From assembly GCA_903868145.1 (NCBI GenBank), contig CAIPTY010000083.1, forward strand, positions 45,760 through 109,759: a DNA stretch of 64,000 nucleotides. The letters are read 5' to 3'. A program made the translations under genes and the position numbers. The stretch comes from an uncultured Desulfuromonadales bacterium. GTDB lineage: Bacteria > Desulfobacterota > Desulfuromonadia > Geobacterales > Pseudopelobacteraceae. Positions 49,318-60,000 of this stretch are shown here, one piece after another. Position 1 is the first letter of the stretch, and every line of letters starts with the position of its first letter. The notes beneath the pieces are model-generated. The model was not told the DNA's origin, made no database searches, and saw nothing but the letters and a program-made list of their open reading frames with translations.

Positions 49318-50925
49318 TTAAAACATCACATTAACCTTGAAATGCCAGCGGCCGCTTCCGCTGGAATGCGTCCCTTGGGGACCAACCACTATTGCGTAGT
49401 CGGTGCTGGCGGAAAGATACGTATCTATCCCCAGACGCAGGCCGACTCCGGTGCTGGCTGCGTTGCGGAACTCGGTCTCACCCGGCTGGGGTTTGTTGCG
49501 CTCCATGTATCCGGCATCGTAAAAGGCCAGCGCCTTCAATTGTGAGCCTGAGAGGTTTAAAAGCTTGAGGATATTGGGCGAGTAGATCTCCAGACTCCCG
49601 GCGAGACCCATGTCGTCTGCCAGTTCCCGTTCACCGAAACCGCGTATTGATCCCTGCCCGCCCATGCCGAACTGTTCACCCGGAATCAGGGGCATCCAGG
49701 CGTACTGGCCCGATACGGTGAAACGCCCCTGCACATCGGCAGGGAATACATAGACAGCGGTGGTTCCGGCGCGCAGGATGGTGAAATCCGCGTATGAGCC
49801 GGTTCGCACCTTGTGGTAATCCGCCGTCTCTCCCTTGTCTCCGCCGGGAATATTCTGGGAGAGCGCCGCCCATCCGCTGATTTCGGTTCCCCCGCCGAAA
49901 GCCATGGTAGCGGCATAGCCGATGCTGACCGGTATGGCCTCGGTGATGGTGCCGAGCGGTGTACCGGCATAGTCGATACTGTTTTCAAAGCGCCGGTAAT
50001 CGATCCCGAAGAGGATCCGGTGCTCGTATCCGCCGACACGCGGCAGGTTGTAGTTGTAGCGGACGCCGGTATAGGTGCCCTTGCCGCTGACGTTGAGCCC
50101 GAGCACGCCGGACTGTACCATGCCGGAGTCAACGTCGGAGTAACCGGCGTAGAAGTCGATGGAATCGCCCAGAGCGTAGAGCGGGATGCGGTATGCGAAA
50201 TTGAAGATGTTGACCTTGTCGATTTTTTCGGGAGAGATGGTGTACTGGAAGGTAGCCTGATGGTCGCGGTTGAAGAGATTGCTGTGCTGGAGGCTGAAAC
50301 CGAGACGCAGGCTGCCGGTATGGGAACTGCCGGTGTCATCCAGGGAAACCCCGGCTTTCCAGGGTTTTTCATCAGTCACCTTGAGCTGGGCGTTGGTGGT
50401 GTCCTTGCTGTCGCCCCCCGGAAGCACCATCTGAACCTTTTTGGAGGGGTTCTCGTTTGCCACCCGCAGATTCATGGATATTCTGTCCAGATCGGGTACC
50501 GTCCCCTCCTGCAACTTCGGGATGCTCCTGCGGATGTTGGCGCTGTCGAAGTGGGAGTTTCCCTCCACCGTGACGGTTCCGATACGCGCCTCAAAAACAG
50601 TGACGCGAACCACGCCCCCTTTCAACTCCTGTTCCGGCAGCAGAACCTTTACCGCATGGTAGCCACGGGAGCGATAGAGATGTTCAAGCGCCTCAACCGC
50701 CTGCTGGAGTGTCCCGAAATCGCTCTCTTTTCCGGTGAAGGGCGCCAGAGTCCGTTCGATTTCGGTTGCGGAGAGTATACTGTTCCCCTCCACCTGGTAG
50801 CGGTTCACATCAAAGCGCGGAATATCGGCGGCGGTGGCGATACGGGAGAGAAATAGGATTAGAAGAGCAAGCAAGCCTGCCCTGTAGCCGAGGTTCATGA
50901 TACCTCCTGAAAAATGCTGCATCAC
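49318..50925 (-). CDS. Two-partner secretion outer-membrane transporter (TpsB, ShlB/FhaC/HecB family)
   Basis: POTRA RFDVNRYQVEGNSILSATEIERTLAPFTGKESDFGTLQQAVEALEHLYRSRGYHAVKVLLPEQEL; beta-barrel with QFGMGGQGSIRGFGERELADDMG. Confidence 0.94.
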   Translation of the reverse strand: MMQHFSGGIMNLGYRAGLLALLILFLSRIATAADIPRFDVNRYQVEGNSILSATEIERTLAPFTGKESDFGTLQQAVEALEHLYRSRGYHAVKVLLPEQELKGGVVRVTVFEARIGTVTVEGNSHFDSANIRRSIPKLQEGTVPDLDRISMNLRVANENPSKKVQMVLPGGDSKDTTNAQLKVTDEKPWKAGVSLDDTGSSHTGSLRLGFSLQHSNLFNRDHQATFQYTISPEKIDKVNIFNFAYRIPLYALGDSIDFYAGYSDVDSGMVQSGVLGLNVSGKGTYTGVRYNYNLPRVGGYEHRILFGIDYRRFENSIDYAGTPLGTITEAIPVSIGYAATMAFGGGTEISGWAALSQNIPGGDKGETADYHKVRTGSYADFTILRAGTTAVYVFPADVQGRFTVSGQYAWMPLIPGEQFGMGGQGSIRGFGERELADDMGLAGSLEIYSPNILKLLNLSGSQLKALAFYDAGYMERNKPQPGETEFRNAASTGVGLRLGIDTYLSASTDYAIVVGPQGTHSSGSGRWHFKVNVMF

Positions 50926-51058
50926 ACAGAAGGAGCCGGACTTTTATTTCAGCAGATTGTACGGCTTAACAGTGTAGTTTATCGAATGTTTTCAAATTTA
51001 TAACATGGTTAGGGAAAATTACAAACTAATAGTTTATCCGGGCGACACTGACAAAAAA

Positions 51059-53245
51059 TTAAATCGACGATGTTACCCTGCACGAGCAGATATGGTTGAA
51101 ATCGCGTAATCTACGCGCAAGCTGCCCGTTTATGAAAGCAAGGATGCTCTGCCCGATCAACGGTTTTTCGGTCAATATGCTGGAAAATTCTTCAATCGTC
51201 AGAATATATGCCTCCACATCATCTTCAGCGTACACGTCGGCATTGCGTGGCTGACGGTCAAGCAGCCCCATCTCTCCTAGTGAAAAACCAGCCCCCAGCC
51301 TCGATGGAATCAGGCCGGTGTGTGTGCCGGTTGCATGAATGCTGACCGAGCCGCATTTCAGAATCCACATGCAATCAGCCGGATCACCAGCCTTGCAGAG
51401 CTGAGAACCTGCCGGGTAATGCACGATGCTCAGGTCCTCCAGAAAGGTGATTTCATCGGAAAGACGTTGTGAATAATGTATTTCGTTATCGCCTGTTGAT
51501 GCAGGGATGAAACTGTCTCCCATCACGCAGGTTGTGATGATATGCTCTTCAGCCCATTCCAGAGCATCGTCGAGATTCAAGAAAACATGCTCAATTGCCC
51601 CCCCTGCAACAGCGATGGGGCCCCCCAGCCATGCGGGATTGGCACCGGATATCAACAGCTTTTTATTGCGTGCTCTGAGGCGTGCAGATACCTGGCCCAG
51701 GATGGTCAGACCGGATGAATCGATGTCACTGACCCGGCGACAATCGAGAATAATTATCTCCACTTCCTCGTTGATGGCGTGGAGATCGCTTGCCAGTCCA
51801 TGGGCATTGCCGAAGAACAGGACACCCTCCAGATCAAAAACCAGTATCGAGCGCCCCAGGGAACAGAGCAGATCCCGTTCAGAGCCGGTGCGCACACGTT
51901 TGGATCGAGTGCAGGCACCGTCACGTCTTCGAGCGATCACGGGGCGGCTCATGTCGAGCATGAACAGAATACACGAGATGCTGATACCTACCGCCACGCC
52001 GGTCACCGGCTTGCCCAGCAGGGTTGCCAGAAACACTGCCAGGATGATGGCAGCATCTTTCCGGGACTTGCGACGCAGGGTAGCATCCTTGATTGTGAGA
52101 GCCTGTTGCAGCACCTGAATGCTCCATGTATCAACAAGGCGGAATGATACTGCCAGCAGGATAGCCGCGAGTACGATGATGGGGAGCAGTTCAATCACCC
52201 GTGGGAAAAATATCCCGCCAATCAGGAGAGTGACACCGCTGGCAATGGTGGAGACCCGAGTTCGGCCGCCGGCCTTGTAGTTGGCCATGGAAACCGAAAG
52301 CGAGGTGGATACAACCAGACCGCCGGCAAGTGCTGAGGCGAAATTGCCAACGGCCTGCCCGAGTACGTCCCGGCGTGGTTCGATCGGGACATCGGCGATA
52401 AACTGGGCCGTACGAAGCGCAAAAAAAGTATCGAGCGTTCCGACCAGCGCCAGAGTGAGCGAGCCAATAAGCACAATTTTAAGTACGCTAAGCGAGCTAA
52501 AAATTGCTGCAAGAGTGTTCCAACCCAGGACACCCCATATATCAAGGGGCTTTGTTGGGATAGCTCCGATGGTCGATCCGATATCCACACCCGGTACAAG
52601 CAATTTTATCAGGTGAAAGACAAGAGTCCCGAAGATCAGTCCAAGCAGGAGGTTGGGTACTTTGGGAATGAATTTTCCCGAAACAATAATCAAAAGGAAA
52701 AGGGCGATTCCGAAGGCAGTGACTAACGGATGGGGAAGGTGCAGGCCCGATTGCGCGATATCTTCAAGCGAGTGGAACCCGAGCAAGGCAGGTACCTGAT
52801 GCCAGGCAATCAGCGCGGAGACGCCGGAAACAAAACCTGCCATGACCGGATGGGGCACAAACCTGATTATGTGAGAAAAGCCGGAGACAGCAAAGAGCGC
52901 CTGCCAGACTCCTGCCAGGGCGACACAGAGCATCATCGCCGCAATCGTATTCAGCCGGTCACCGGCACAGGCGGATAACAAGGAAAGTACGAAGGTGGAC
53001 TGGATAACACAGATGGGGGTTGTGGGAAACGTGGCGACAAACGAAGATCTACGGAAAAGTGCAGCAATGATGCCGCCGACAATCGCGCAGGAAAGGCCGG
53101 CGACCGCTCCACGAGCAATGTAGTCGGGGCCGAGCTGGGTGTATGCCGAAACTCCGGCTGCAATGCAGAGCGGCATGGTAAGGCATGCGGTTACGAATCC
53201 GGCCGACGTTTCTTTATACAGACTATGAAGACGAGCAGATGACAT
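51059..53245 (-). CDS. SulP-family transporter with STAS and cyclic-nucleotide-binding domains
   Basis: SulP TM region (TFPTTPICVIQSTFVLSLLSA), STAS EEVEIIILDCRRVSDIDSSGLTILGQ, cNMP domain AGSQLCKAGDPADCMWILKCGSVSIHATG...GFSLGEMGLLDRQPRNADVYAED. Confidence 0.9.
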   Translation of the reverse strand: MSSARLHSLYKETSAGFVTACLTMPLCIAAGVSAYTQLGPDYIARGAVAGLSCAIVGGIIAALFRRSSFVATFPTTPICVIQSTFVLSLLSACAGDRLNTIAAMMLCVALAGVWQALFAVSGFSHIIRFVPHPVMAGFVSGVSALIAWHQVPALLGFHSLEDIAQSGLHLPHPLVTAFGIALFLLIIVSGKFIPKVPNLLLGLIFGTLVFHLIKLLVPGVDIGSTIGAIPTKPLDIWGVLGWNTLAAIFSSLSVLKIVLIGSLTLALVGTLDTFFALRTAQFIADVPIEPRRDVLGQAVGNFASALAGGLVVSTSLSVSMANYKAGGRTRVSTIASGVTLLIGGIFFPRVIELLPIIVLAAILLAVSFRLVDTWSIQVLQQALTIKDATLRRKSRKDAAIILAVFLATLLGKPVTGVAVGISISCILFMLDMSRPVIARRRDGACTRSKRVRTGSERDLLCSLGRSILVFDLEGVLFFGNAHGLASDLHAINEEVEIIILDCRRVSDIDSSGLTILGQVSARLRARNKKLLISGANPAWLGGPIAVAGGAIEHVFLNLDDALEWAEEHIITTCVMGDSFIPASTGDNEIHYSQRLSDEITFLEDLSIVHYPAGSQLCKAGDPADCMWILKCGSVSIHATGTHTGLIPSRLGAGFSLGEMGLLDRQPRNADVYAEDDVEAYILTIEEFSSILTEKPLIGQSILAFINGQLARRLRDFNHICSCRVTSSI

Positions 53246-53588
53246 GAGCGCTCTTTCATTGGTTAGGCGATCACATTATACTAAACAATATCTTAATGAT
53301 CAAGAACATAAAAAGACTTATATGATCTTTTTAAGTTTAAGTTCTAATGACAGACACATTGTCATCGTTCTTTTGGATACGCATAATCAGGCTGTGGCGT
53401 CTAATCTGGCATCCCACCGATGAAACCTATGAGCGGGACGCAAGCAAAACGCCACGCCGGTCAGGGGTGGGCTGATGTTTTGAAGAGGGGTTTTTGGGGT
53501 TGGGATATGAGGGGAAAAGCAAAGACATGAACTCCGCCTTTGCCCAGTTGCAGTACTATGCGATAGCGCTTGAAAATTCTTCGCGGGT

Positions 53589-53960
53589 TTAGCCGTCTAT
53601 ACTTTTCCTGATTCTCGTTACAAGTTCAATAGGTGAAAATGGTTTTTGCATAAAATCAGCAACAGAAATTTTATCAATATATTCAGATAAATATCCAGTT
53701 ATCATTATTATTATTGCGTCAGGATAATCTTCCTTAATTTCATTGGAAGCATCAATTCCATTTTTGATTGGCATAACTACATCCATTAGAACGGCACTAA
53801 TCAAATCTCTATTTTGCTTGTAAATATCAACGGCTATTTGACCGTTTTCCGCCTCAATTACCTTGTAACCAAGCTCTTTAAGAAAAAGTGATAATAAATT
53901 CCGCACCCCTTCTGAATCATCAACTACTAGAATTGTTTCATTGCCCTTAAGTAAGTCCAT
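53589..53960 (-). CDS. Single-domain response regulator
   Basis: ETILVVDDSEGVRNLLSLFLKELGYKVIEAENG...SAVLMDVVMPIKNGIDA...MQKPFSPIELV. Confidence 0.88.
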   Translation of the reverse strand: MDLLKGNETILVVDDSEGVRNLLSLFLKELGYKVIEAENGQIAVDIYKQNRDLISAVLMDVVMPIKNGIDASNEIKEDYPDAIIIMITGYLSEYIDKISVADFMQKPFSPIELVTRIRKSIDG

Positions 53961-54165
53961 TTCTTGTCCAGTGTAAATGGATTAAATGCTACACAACACT
54001 TCTTTTGACTATCCTATGGGAAGGTCGGTGACGAACAGACGTTGTAAGTACCTGTTTTGTATAATCTTTACGTTTTCGTAAAAATACACATGCCCCTAAA
54101 AGTGTCCCCATAATACTTTACGTTCTCTGTTTTTGTCTCAATTTCATGCCGATATAATCCCAATA

Positions 54166-54549
54166 TTATGGGCTGATATACTGACCTGCTGCTTGTGCCA
54201 ATAGCCCTGATCTGGTCAGCTGGTGGGCTTCGGCATAACGATCTATCGCAGAGAGCAGGTTTTCCGGCAGGGTAATATTCACCCGTCTGGATTTGATATT
54301 TATTCGTGACAGGTCAACATTTACCAGTAACCATGTACCGCCCGCATAGTCAGGGTCATTCAGCCAGCGTTCAAGGTTTGATGAAATAGGCAACTCTGCC
54401 TCTCCTGTGTAATGACATTCAGCCGCGTCCTGTACGTTTGAAACTGCTTCCTCGATATTTTTCCCAGCGGTAAAGCATCCGGGCATATCCGGAATAGTTA
54501 CGCTGTAATCACTTTCAGGGTCTTTGTGGACTACTACAGGGAATAACAT
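54166..54549 (-). CDS. hicB: HicB-family antitoxin
   Basis: MLFPVVVHKDPESDYSVTIPDMPGCFTAGKNIEEAVSNVQDAAECH...; C-terminal RHH RRVNITLPENLLSAIDRYAEAHQLTRSGLLAQAA. Confidence 0.88.
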   Translation of the reverse strand: MLFPVVVHKDPESDYSVTIPDMPGCFTAGKNIEEAVSNVQDAAECHYTGEAELPISSNLERWLNDPDYAGGTWLLVNVDLSRINIKSRRVNITLPENLLSAIDRYAEAHQLTRSGLLAQAAGQYISP

Positions 54550-54554
54550 TTTGT

Positions 54555-54742
54555 TTACCTCCATTCCCATCCGGCTTGACAGAAAATACTCCGCAGAGTG
54601 CCGATGGCAAAATCATGGTTCGGGTGAATTACGGTCACATAACCGGATTATCAGGATGCTTGAACTTGTGGTGCGAACCGGTAACAGCAGCCAGTTCTCA
54701 CCCATCATTTTTTAACCGCCTTATGATTTCCCGGCTTGTCAC
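54555..54742 (-). pseudogene. hicA: Decayed HicA toxin gene
   Basis: Reverse strand VTSREIIRRLKNDG*ELAAVTGSHHKFKHPDNP(frameshift)GYVTVIHPNHDFAIGTLRSIFCQAGW: in-frame TGA at the expected Trp plus one frameshift; directly upstream of hicB. Confidence 0.8.
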
Positions 54743-54870
54743 TTTATCACAATACACACCAATACTTACTATGTCAACGATACATGAAACAGAAAAGGCC
54801 GCCCCGGAATGAGACGGCCTTTTGTTGCTATAGTTGAGAATTCTTTTCCGCCTGATTAAAAAGCAGTCGA

Positions 54871-55000
54871 ATATGGCGTATTGATTCCCGGAAAACGAGA
54901 GGCGTCACACACCACGCAATACAGCTGCGTCATGTATGACAGAGGCAAGGGCCGTTGGTTTTATGCGTTCGGATACGCATAATCAGGCCGGGCAGTGGGT
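54871..55000 (+). repeat. 130-bp direct repeat, copy 1
   Basis: About 96% identical (5 mismatches by eye) to 60785-60914; encodes YGVLIPGKREASHTTQYSCVMYDRGKGRWFYAFGYA*. Confidence 0.9.
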
Positions 55001-55113
55001 CAGAAAGAGCGATGGGGCGGTAGACAAGCAATATGAGTATAGCGGTCAAAATGGTTTTAGAAAATCATCGCTAATAATTCATAGTAAAGTTGGATGTTCA
55101 TTCTTCCATCAAA

Positions 55114-57060
55114 TCATCCGTGATTCTGCCTTACAAAATTCAGTGTTCCACCAGCCGATAGTTCCTTACGCTGGCGGTCGGAAATTTCTAAACGAGTAAG
55201 TATCTTTGCGCCATTTACAAATAAAGGAATCTCAGTAATTCCGCTCTCAATAAGATGACGAATATCAGGAATCGAAATCTGATCACCCTGTTTGAAAATG
55301 TCCATATCACTCGGATTATTGAAAACTAGAGGAACTATGCCAAAATTAACCAGGTTGGCTTTGTGAATTCGGGCGAAACTTTTAACTATCTTGACTCTAA
55401 TCCCAAGATACCGAGGGGCAATAGCTGCATGTTCGCGAGAGGAGCCCTGACCGTAGTTTTCCCCGGCAACAATCACACCGCTTCCGGCAGCCCGGGCACG
55501 TGCAGGAAAATCCGCATCCAGCTGTTCAAAGACATGCTCACTGATGGCCGGAATATTGCTGCGCAACGGCAAGACCTTGTTACCGGCCGGCATGATATGA
55601 TCGGTTGTAATATTGTCTCCCAGTGCAATTACTACGGTAGCTTGCAGAGAATCGGGCAATTCCTCAAAATCCGGAAACGGAAGTATATTCGGCCCGGTCT
55701 TAATCTCAACTCCGGAACCATCATCAAGCGGAAATATGATGCCGGAATCGTCCAGCAGATATTTGTCAGGATTTTGCACTGCTGGGTATGAGCAGGTTTT
55801 TCCTAATTCTCGTGGGTCCGTTATAACACCGTACATACCCGACGCTGCCGCAGTTTCCGGTGAACAAAGATACACCTTGTCACCTTTGGTCCCACTCCGG
55901 CCTGGAAAGTTGCGGGGGAAGGTGCGTAAACTCACCTGATCTGTTCCGGGAGCCTGCCCCATGCCAATGCAGCCCAAACAACCTGATTGATGAATACTGA
56001 TTCCAGCCATCAACAGCATCAATACACCACCGTCCTGGGCTACATTTTCCAATACCTGACGACTTCCCGGATTGATATGAAAATGTACCCCAGGAGCAAC
56101 ACGTTTCCCGTCCATAATCCGGCACACGGTCATGAGGTCACGATACGAAGAGTTCACCGAACTGCCAACGATTATCTGATCAACCTTGATGCCTGCGACA
56201 TCCCGGACCGGTACCACATTATCCGGTGATGACGGGCAGGCGATTAATGGTTCCAGCTTAGAAAGATCAATTTCATCGTGCGAGTCATATATTGCATCAT
56301 CATCTGCCGCAAATGGCTGCCAGCTATCGCCCCGATCTTGCGACACCAGAAACTCACGCGTCCGTTCATCTGAAGGGAAAATGGAAGAGGTCGCCCCCAA
56401 TTCTGCTCCCATGTTCCCGATACTGGCACGATCCGTTACTGAAAGGCTGGTGACTCCGGGCCCATAATATTCAATGACTTTACTGACTCCACCTTTGACG
56501 GTGTGACGCCGTAACATCTCCAGGATTACATCCTTACCTGAAACCCAGTCAGGAAGTTTGCCCGTTAACTTGACACCCATCACTTTCGGACAGGGTAGAT
56601 TGAATGGATGTCCGGCCATTGCAAGAGCCACATCCAGACCTCCAGCACCAATTGCCAGAACAGATAATCCGGCCGCAGTTGGAGAATGGGAATCCGCGCC
56701 CAGAAGTGTTGTGCCCGGAATCCCGAAGCGCTCCAGATGTACCTGATGTGATACGCCGTTTCCCGGTTTGGAAAGATGGATGCCATATTTCATTGCCGCA
56801 GACGTCAGAAAGGCGTGATCATCTGCATTTTTGTAATCTGTTTGCAGCAGGTTGTGGTCGATGTATTGGGCCGCCAGCTGAACTTTTACCCGTGGGAGAC
56901 CCATAGCGATAAACTCCAGCATCGCCATAGTGCCAGTTGCGTCCTGTAGCAATGTGTGATCAATTCTGATCGAAATTTCTGAGCCTGGGACCATGCTCCC
57001 GGCAACAAGATGCGACCTCAGAATTTTTGTAGTTAGATTTTGTTTCATGTCAGCCACCAC
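55114..57060 (-). CDS. Aconitate hydratase / aconitase-family dehydratase
   Basis: GTTLLGADSHSPTAAGLSVLAIGAGGLDVALAMAG; HQSGCLGCIGMGQAP cluster-ligand region; ALGDNITTDHIMPAG; GENYGQGSSREHAAIAPRYLG. Confidence 0.93.
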   Translation of the reverse strand: MVADMKQNLTTKILRSHLVAGSMVPGSEISIRIDHTLLQDATGTMAMLEFIAMGLPRVKVQLAAQYIDHNLLQTDYKNADDHAFLTSAAMKYGIHLSKPGNGVSHQVHLERFGIPGTTLLGADSHSPTAAGLSVLAIGAGGLDVALAMAGHPFNLPCPKVMGVKLTGKLPDWVSGKDVILEMLRRHTVKGGVSKVIEYYGPGVTSLSVTDRASIGNMGAELGATSSIFPSDERTREFLVSQDRGDSWQPFAADDDAIYDSHDEIDLSKLEPLIACPSSPDNVVPVRDVAGIKVDQIIVGSSVNSSYRDLMTVCRIMDGKRVAPGVHFHINPGSRQVLENVAQDGGVLMLLMAGISIHQSGCLGCIGMGQAPGTDQVSLRTFPRNFPGRSGTKGDKVYLCSPETAAASGMYGVITDPRELGKTCSYPAVQNPDKYLLDDSGIIFPLDDGSGVEIKTGPNILPFPDFEELPDSLQATVVIALGDNITTDHIMPAGNKVLPLRSNIPAISEHVFEQLDADFPARARAAGSGVIVAGENYGQGSSREHAAIAPRYLGIRVKIVKSFARIHKANLVNFGIVPLVFNNPSDMDIFKQGDQISIPDIRHLIESGITEIPLFVNGAKILTRLEISDRQRKELSAGGTLNFVRQNHG

Positions 57061-57066
57061 ATTTCT

Positions 57067-60000
57067 TCATGATTGATTACAGATCTCAACAACCCCCTTC
57101 AGTATTTCCCGCAACTGTTTATAGGTATACGGCTTGGTGATCAGACCGGCTATGTCCTTGATGTCTATATGGGAAGCAATTTCAGCCTTACCGAACCCGC
57201 TGACAACAATAACAGGCGTTGCAGGTGTGAGTTTTTTCAGTTCCCGGATAAAAGTGTAACCGTCCATGACCGGCATGCCGATGTCCGTTAGTACCAGCGA
57301 GATGTCAGCATTCTTCTGATACTGATCAAGTGCTTCCTTGCCGTCGGATGCCTCTATAACGGTAAATCCAATTTCTTCCAGTAAGGTTCTTGCAATATCA
57401 CGTACCAGCTTTTCGTCTTCCACCAGCAGGACGGTCCCTTTTCCCCGCCATTCTGATGAATCTTGAACTGGCTGTTGGGTTTGCACTGCGCTGGTATCGG
57501 AGGCGGGTGCAGGCAGGTATACCTTGATGGATGTGCCGTTACCGGGTTTAGTGGAAAGTTGTAAGGCCCCTTTATGCGCGGTGATAATACCGAGTACAGC
57601 CGACATCCCCAGTCCTCTGCCGGTGAACTTGGTGGTGAAGAACGGTTCAAAGACGCGCCGTTGTGTATCCTCATCCATGCCGCAGCCGTTGTCGCTGACT
57701 TCAAGGCAGAGATAATTGCCCGGTATTATTGTTTTGCCTAAATGGTCTTTGCCTGATTGCCCCGTTATCTCCGTTTTGGTCAGTGCAATACGAATCTCGC
57801 CCTGTGCCTGACCAATAGCTTCCGATGCGTTAAGGATCAGATTCATGACAATCTGCGTTAGCTGGCTGGTATCACCTTTGATTGTCGGCAGGTCTGGTGA
57901 ATAGCTTGTGGTGATTACGATGTTTTTACCGATGCTTGCTTTTAACAGACGCACCACATCATCCACCAGCATCCACATGACTATCAGCGATGGGGAAGAG
58001 ATGGCTTTACCGGCATAGGCCAGCATTTGATTGCACAGCCCTGCTGCACGGTCCACAGCTTTTTCTATCTGCGGGATAAAGCTCTCGGCTGTTGCAAGAT
58101 CCATCTTTATAAGACTGCAACCACCGTTGATTACCTGTAGAATGTTGTTAAAGTCGTGGGCTATGCCGCCGGCAAGTACGCCGAGGCTCTCCAACTTCTG
58201 GGCTTGCTGGAGTTGCTGTTCAAGCGCAAGTTTTTCCTGTTCGGCTTGCTTGCGCTCGGTGATGTCCTGAATGGTTCCTAGCAAAAACAGTGCATGACCA
58301 TCGTCGTCATAGTGGGCTGTTCCTCGGCCATATACCCATCTTGTTTCTCCATCATTTTTGCGGATGATGCGATATTCATGCGAAAAGTAGTTATGATTGG
58401 ATAAGACTTCTTCCATCAGGTACCGATCCATCAGATCTCTGTCCTCAGGATGCACTATGTTCAGCCAACCTTCAACGTTACGGGTGTAGTTTGCATCAAT
58501 ACCGAAGATATCGTCCAAAGCTTCAGAGGATTCCCAAAGGTTCGCTACGAAATCAGCTTTATAAGAGCCTATTTGTGCCGCACTTTGCGACTCTCTCAAG
58601 AAAAATTCTCGCTGTATTAAAGCCTCTTCTACCTGCTTGCGCTCCGTGATGTCTCGCACAATGGCCCACATTCCGGTCGGCTCGCCCTGCTCGTTACGGA
58701 GCAGTACGGTGCGAAGTTCAACCGGAAAGATGCTGCCATCCTTCCTGCGGTATTCCTTCTCGTAGATGGGGGAGAACCCCTGTTTCAATACATGGTTCTG
58801 GACAATCTGGCTTTCTGAATCATGCCATGTTTCGGGAGTGATGTCCGGGTAAGTCAGCGCAACCAATTCAGCTTCAGAATACCCCAGCATATCGGAATAA
58901 ATGCTGTTGTAGTCTACGATATGTCCATCCATGTCCGTCATGACAAACCCGTCGATCATGCTTTCGTGCAGTGCGCGGTATTTCGCTTCCGACGCCATTA
59001 TCGCAGCCTCGAAATTCTTGCGCTCGCTGATGTCTTCAAATACGGCAAAAACTTCGTCTGGATGTGAATTGTCGGAACGAAATATCGGTACTGCACTGAC
59101 ACTAATCCATCGGTATGCGGATAATTTTGGATTGTAAATACCCATGATTACGGAACTCACAGGCAGACCGGTTCTCAACGCTACCATTGAAGGATGTTCC
59201 ACACCGGGGAACATCTCACCATTTTCACGGATGGTGTGATGTTCTTCTTTAATCGAATCACTGCCTAAAAACTCCTCCTTGCTTTTGCCAAGTATTCGCT
59301 CAGCAGCAGGATTCATTGAAGTGATCGAGCCATTTGCATCCTGATAGACTATTCCGTGCAGCATTGATTCTGATAATAAGCGATGCCGTTGTTCACTTTC
59401 TCTAAGAGCCTTTTCTGCTTCTTTGCGTTCGGTAATGTCCAATACCTGTGATAATACAGAAATGATTTGACCCTGCGAATTTCTCAATACGGTATTGTAC
59501 CATTCACAGGTTATGAGCCTTCGGTCTTTCGTATAATTGCGATTGGTGGCAACAACATACTTTGAGCATCCATCAATAAGTTGACTCATTGTATTTTGAA
59601 CAATTGAGATATCATCCTCATAAATCATCTGCAAATCCATAACCGGTTTGCCTAGCGTCTCACACTGTGTCCAGCCGAAAATCTTCTCTGCTTCTCCCCC
59701 CCACCGGGTTACAATAAAACTGGAGTCCCACTCAATTGATGCCAAGGGGGAGTTATCAATATGAAAGTTCAATCGCTGCTGGTTTTCCTGTAACTGGGAG
59801 AGCGAATCCTTTAGATGTTTTTGAGCCAGTCCCATTTTCCCGAACAATTGAGTTAGATGCGAAAAAAACTTCATCAGGTTTTGTATCTGATCTTCAGAAA
59901 ATATAGGTACTTTATTCAGTGCTTCTAGGTAGGATTCTTTTTCAAAACCAAATTCTGCCGCCTGTTGGACAAAGTACTCCGTATCGGGAGGTTCAAAGAA

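Noticed and set aside
41266-49334. Many long + strand ORFs (e.g. 41653-42441, 45544-46167, 46597-47280, 48408-49334)
   Set aside because: Antisense to TpsA; Pro/Val-rich products are the expected artefact of Gly/Thr/Ser-rich repeats read in reverse.
49813-50856. 347-aa + strand ORF
   Set aside because: Antisense to TpsB, which has POTRA and barrel motifs.
53390-53590. Short + strand peptides such as MSGTQAKRHAGQGWADVLKRGFWGWDMRGKAKT
   Set aside because: Too short, no recognisable family or supporting context; treated as intergenic debris next to the partial repeat.
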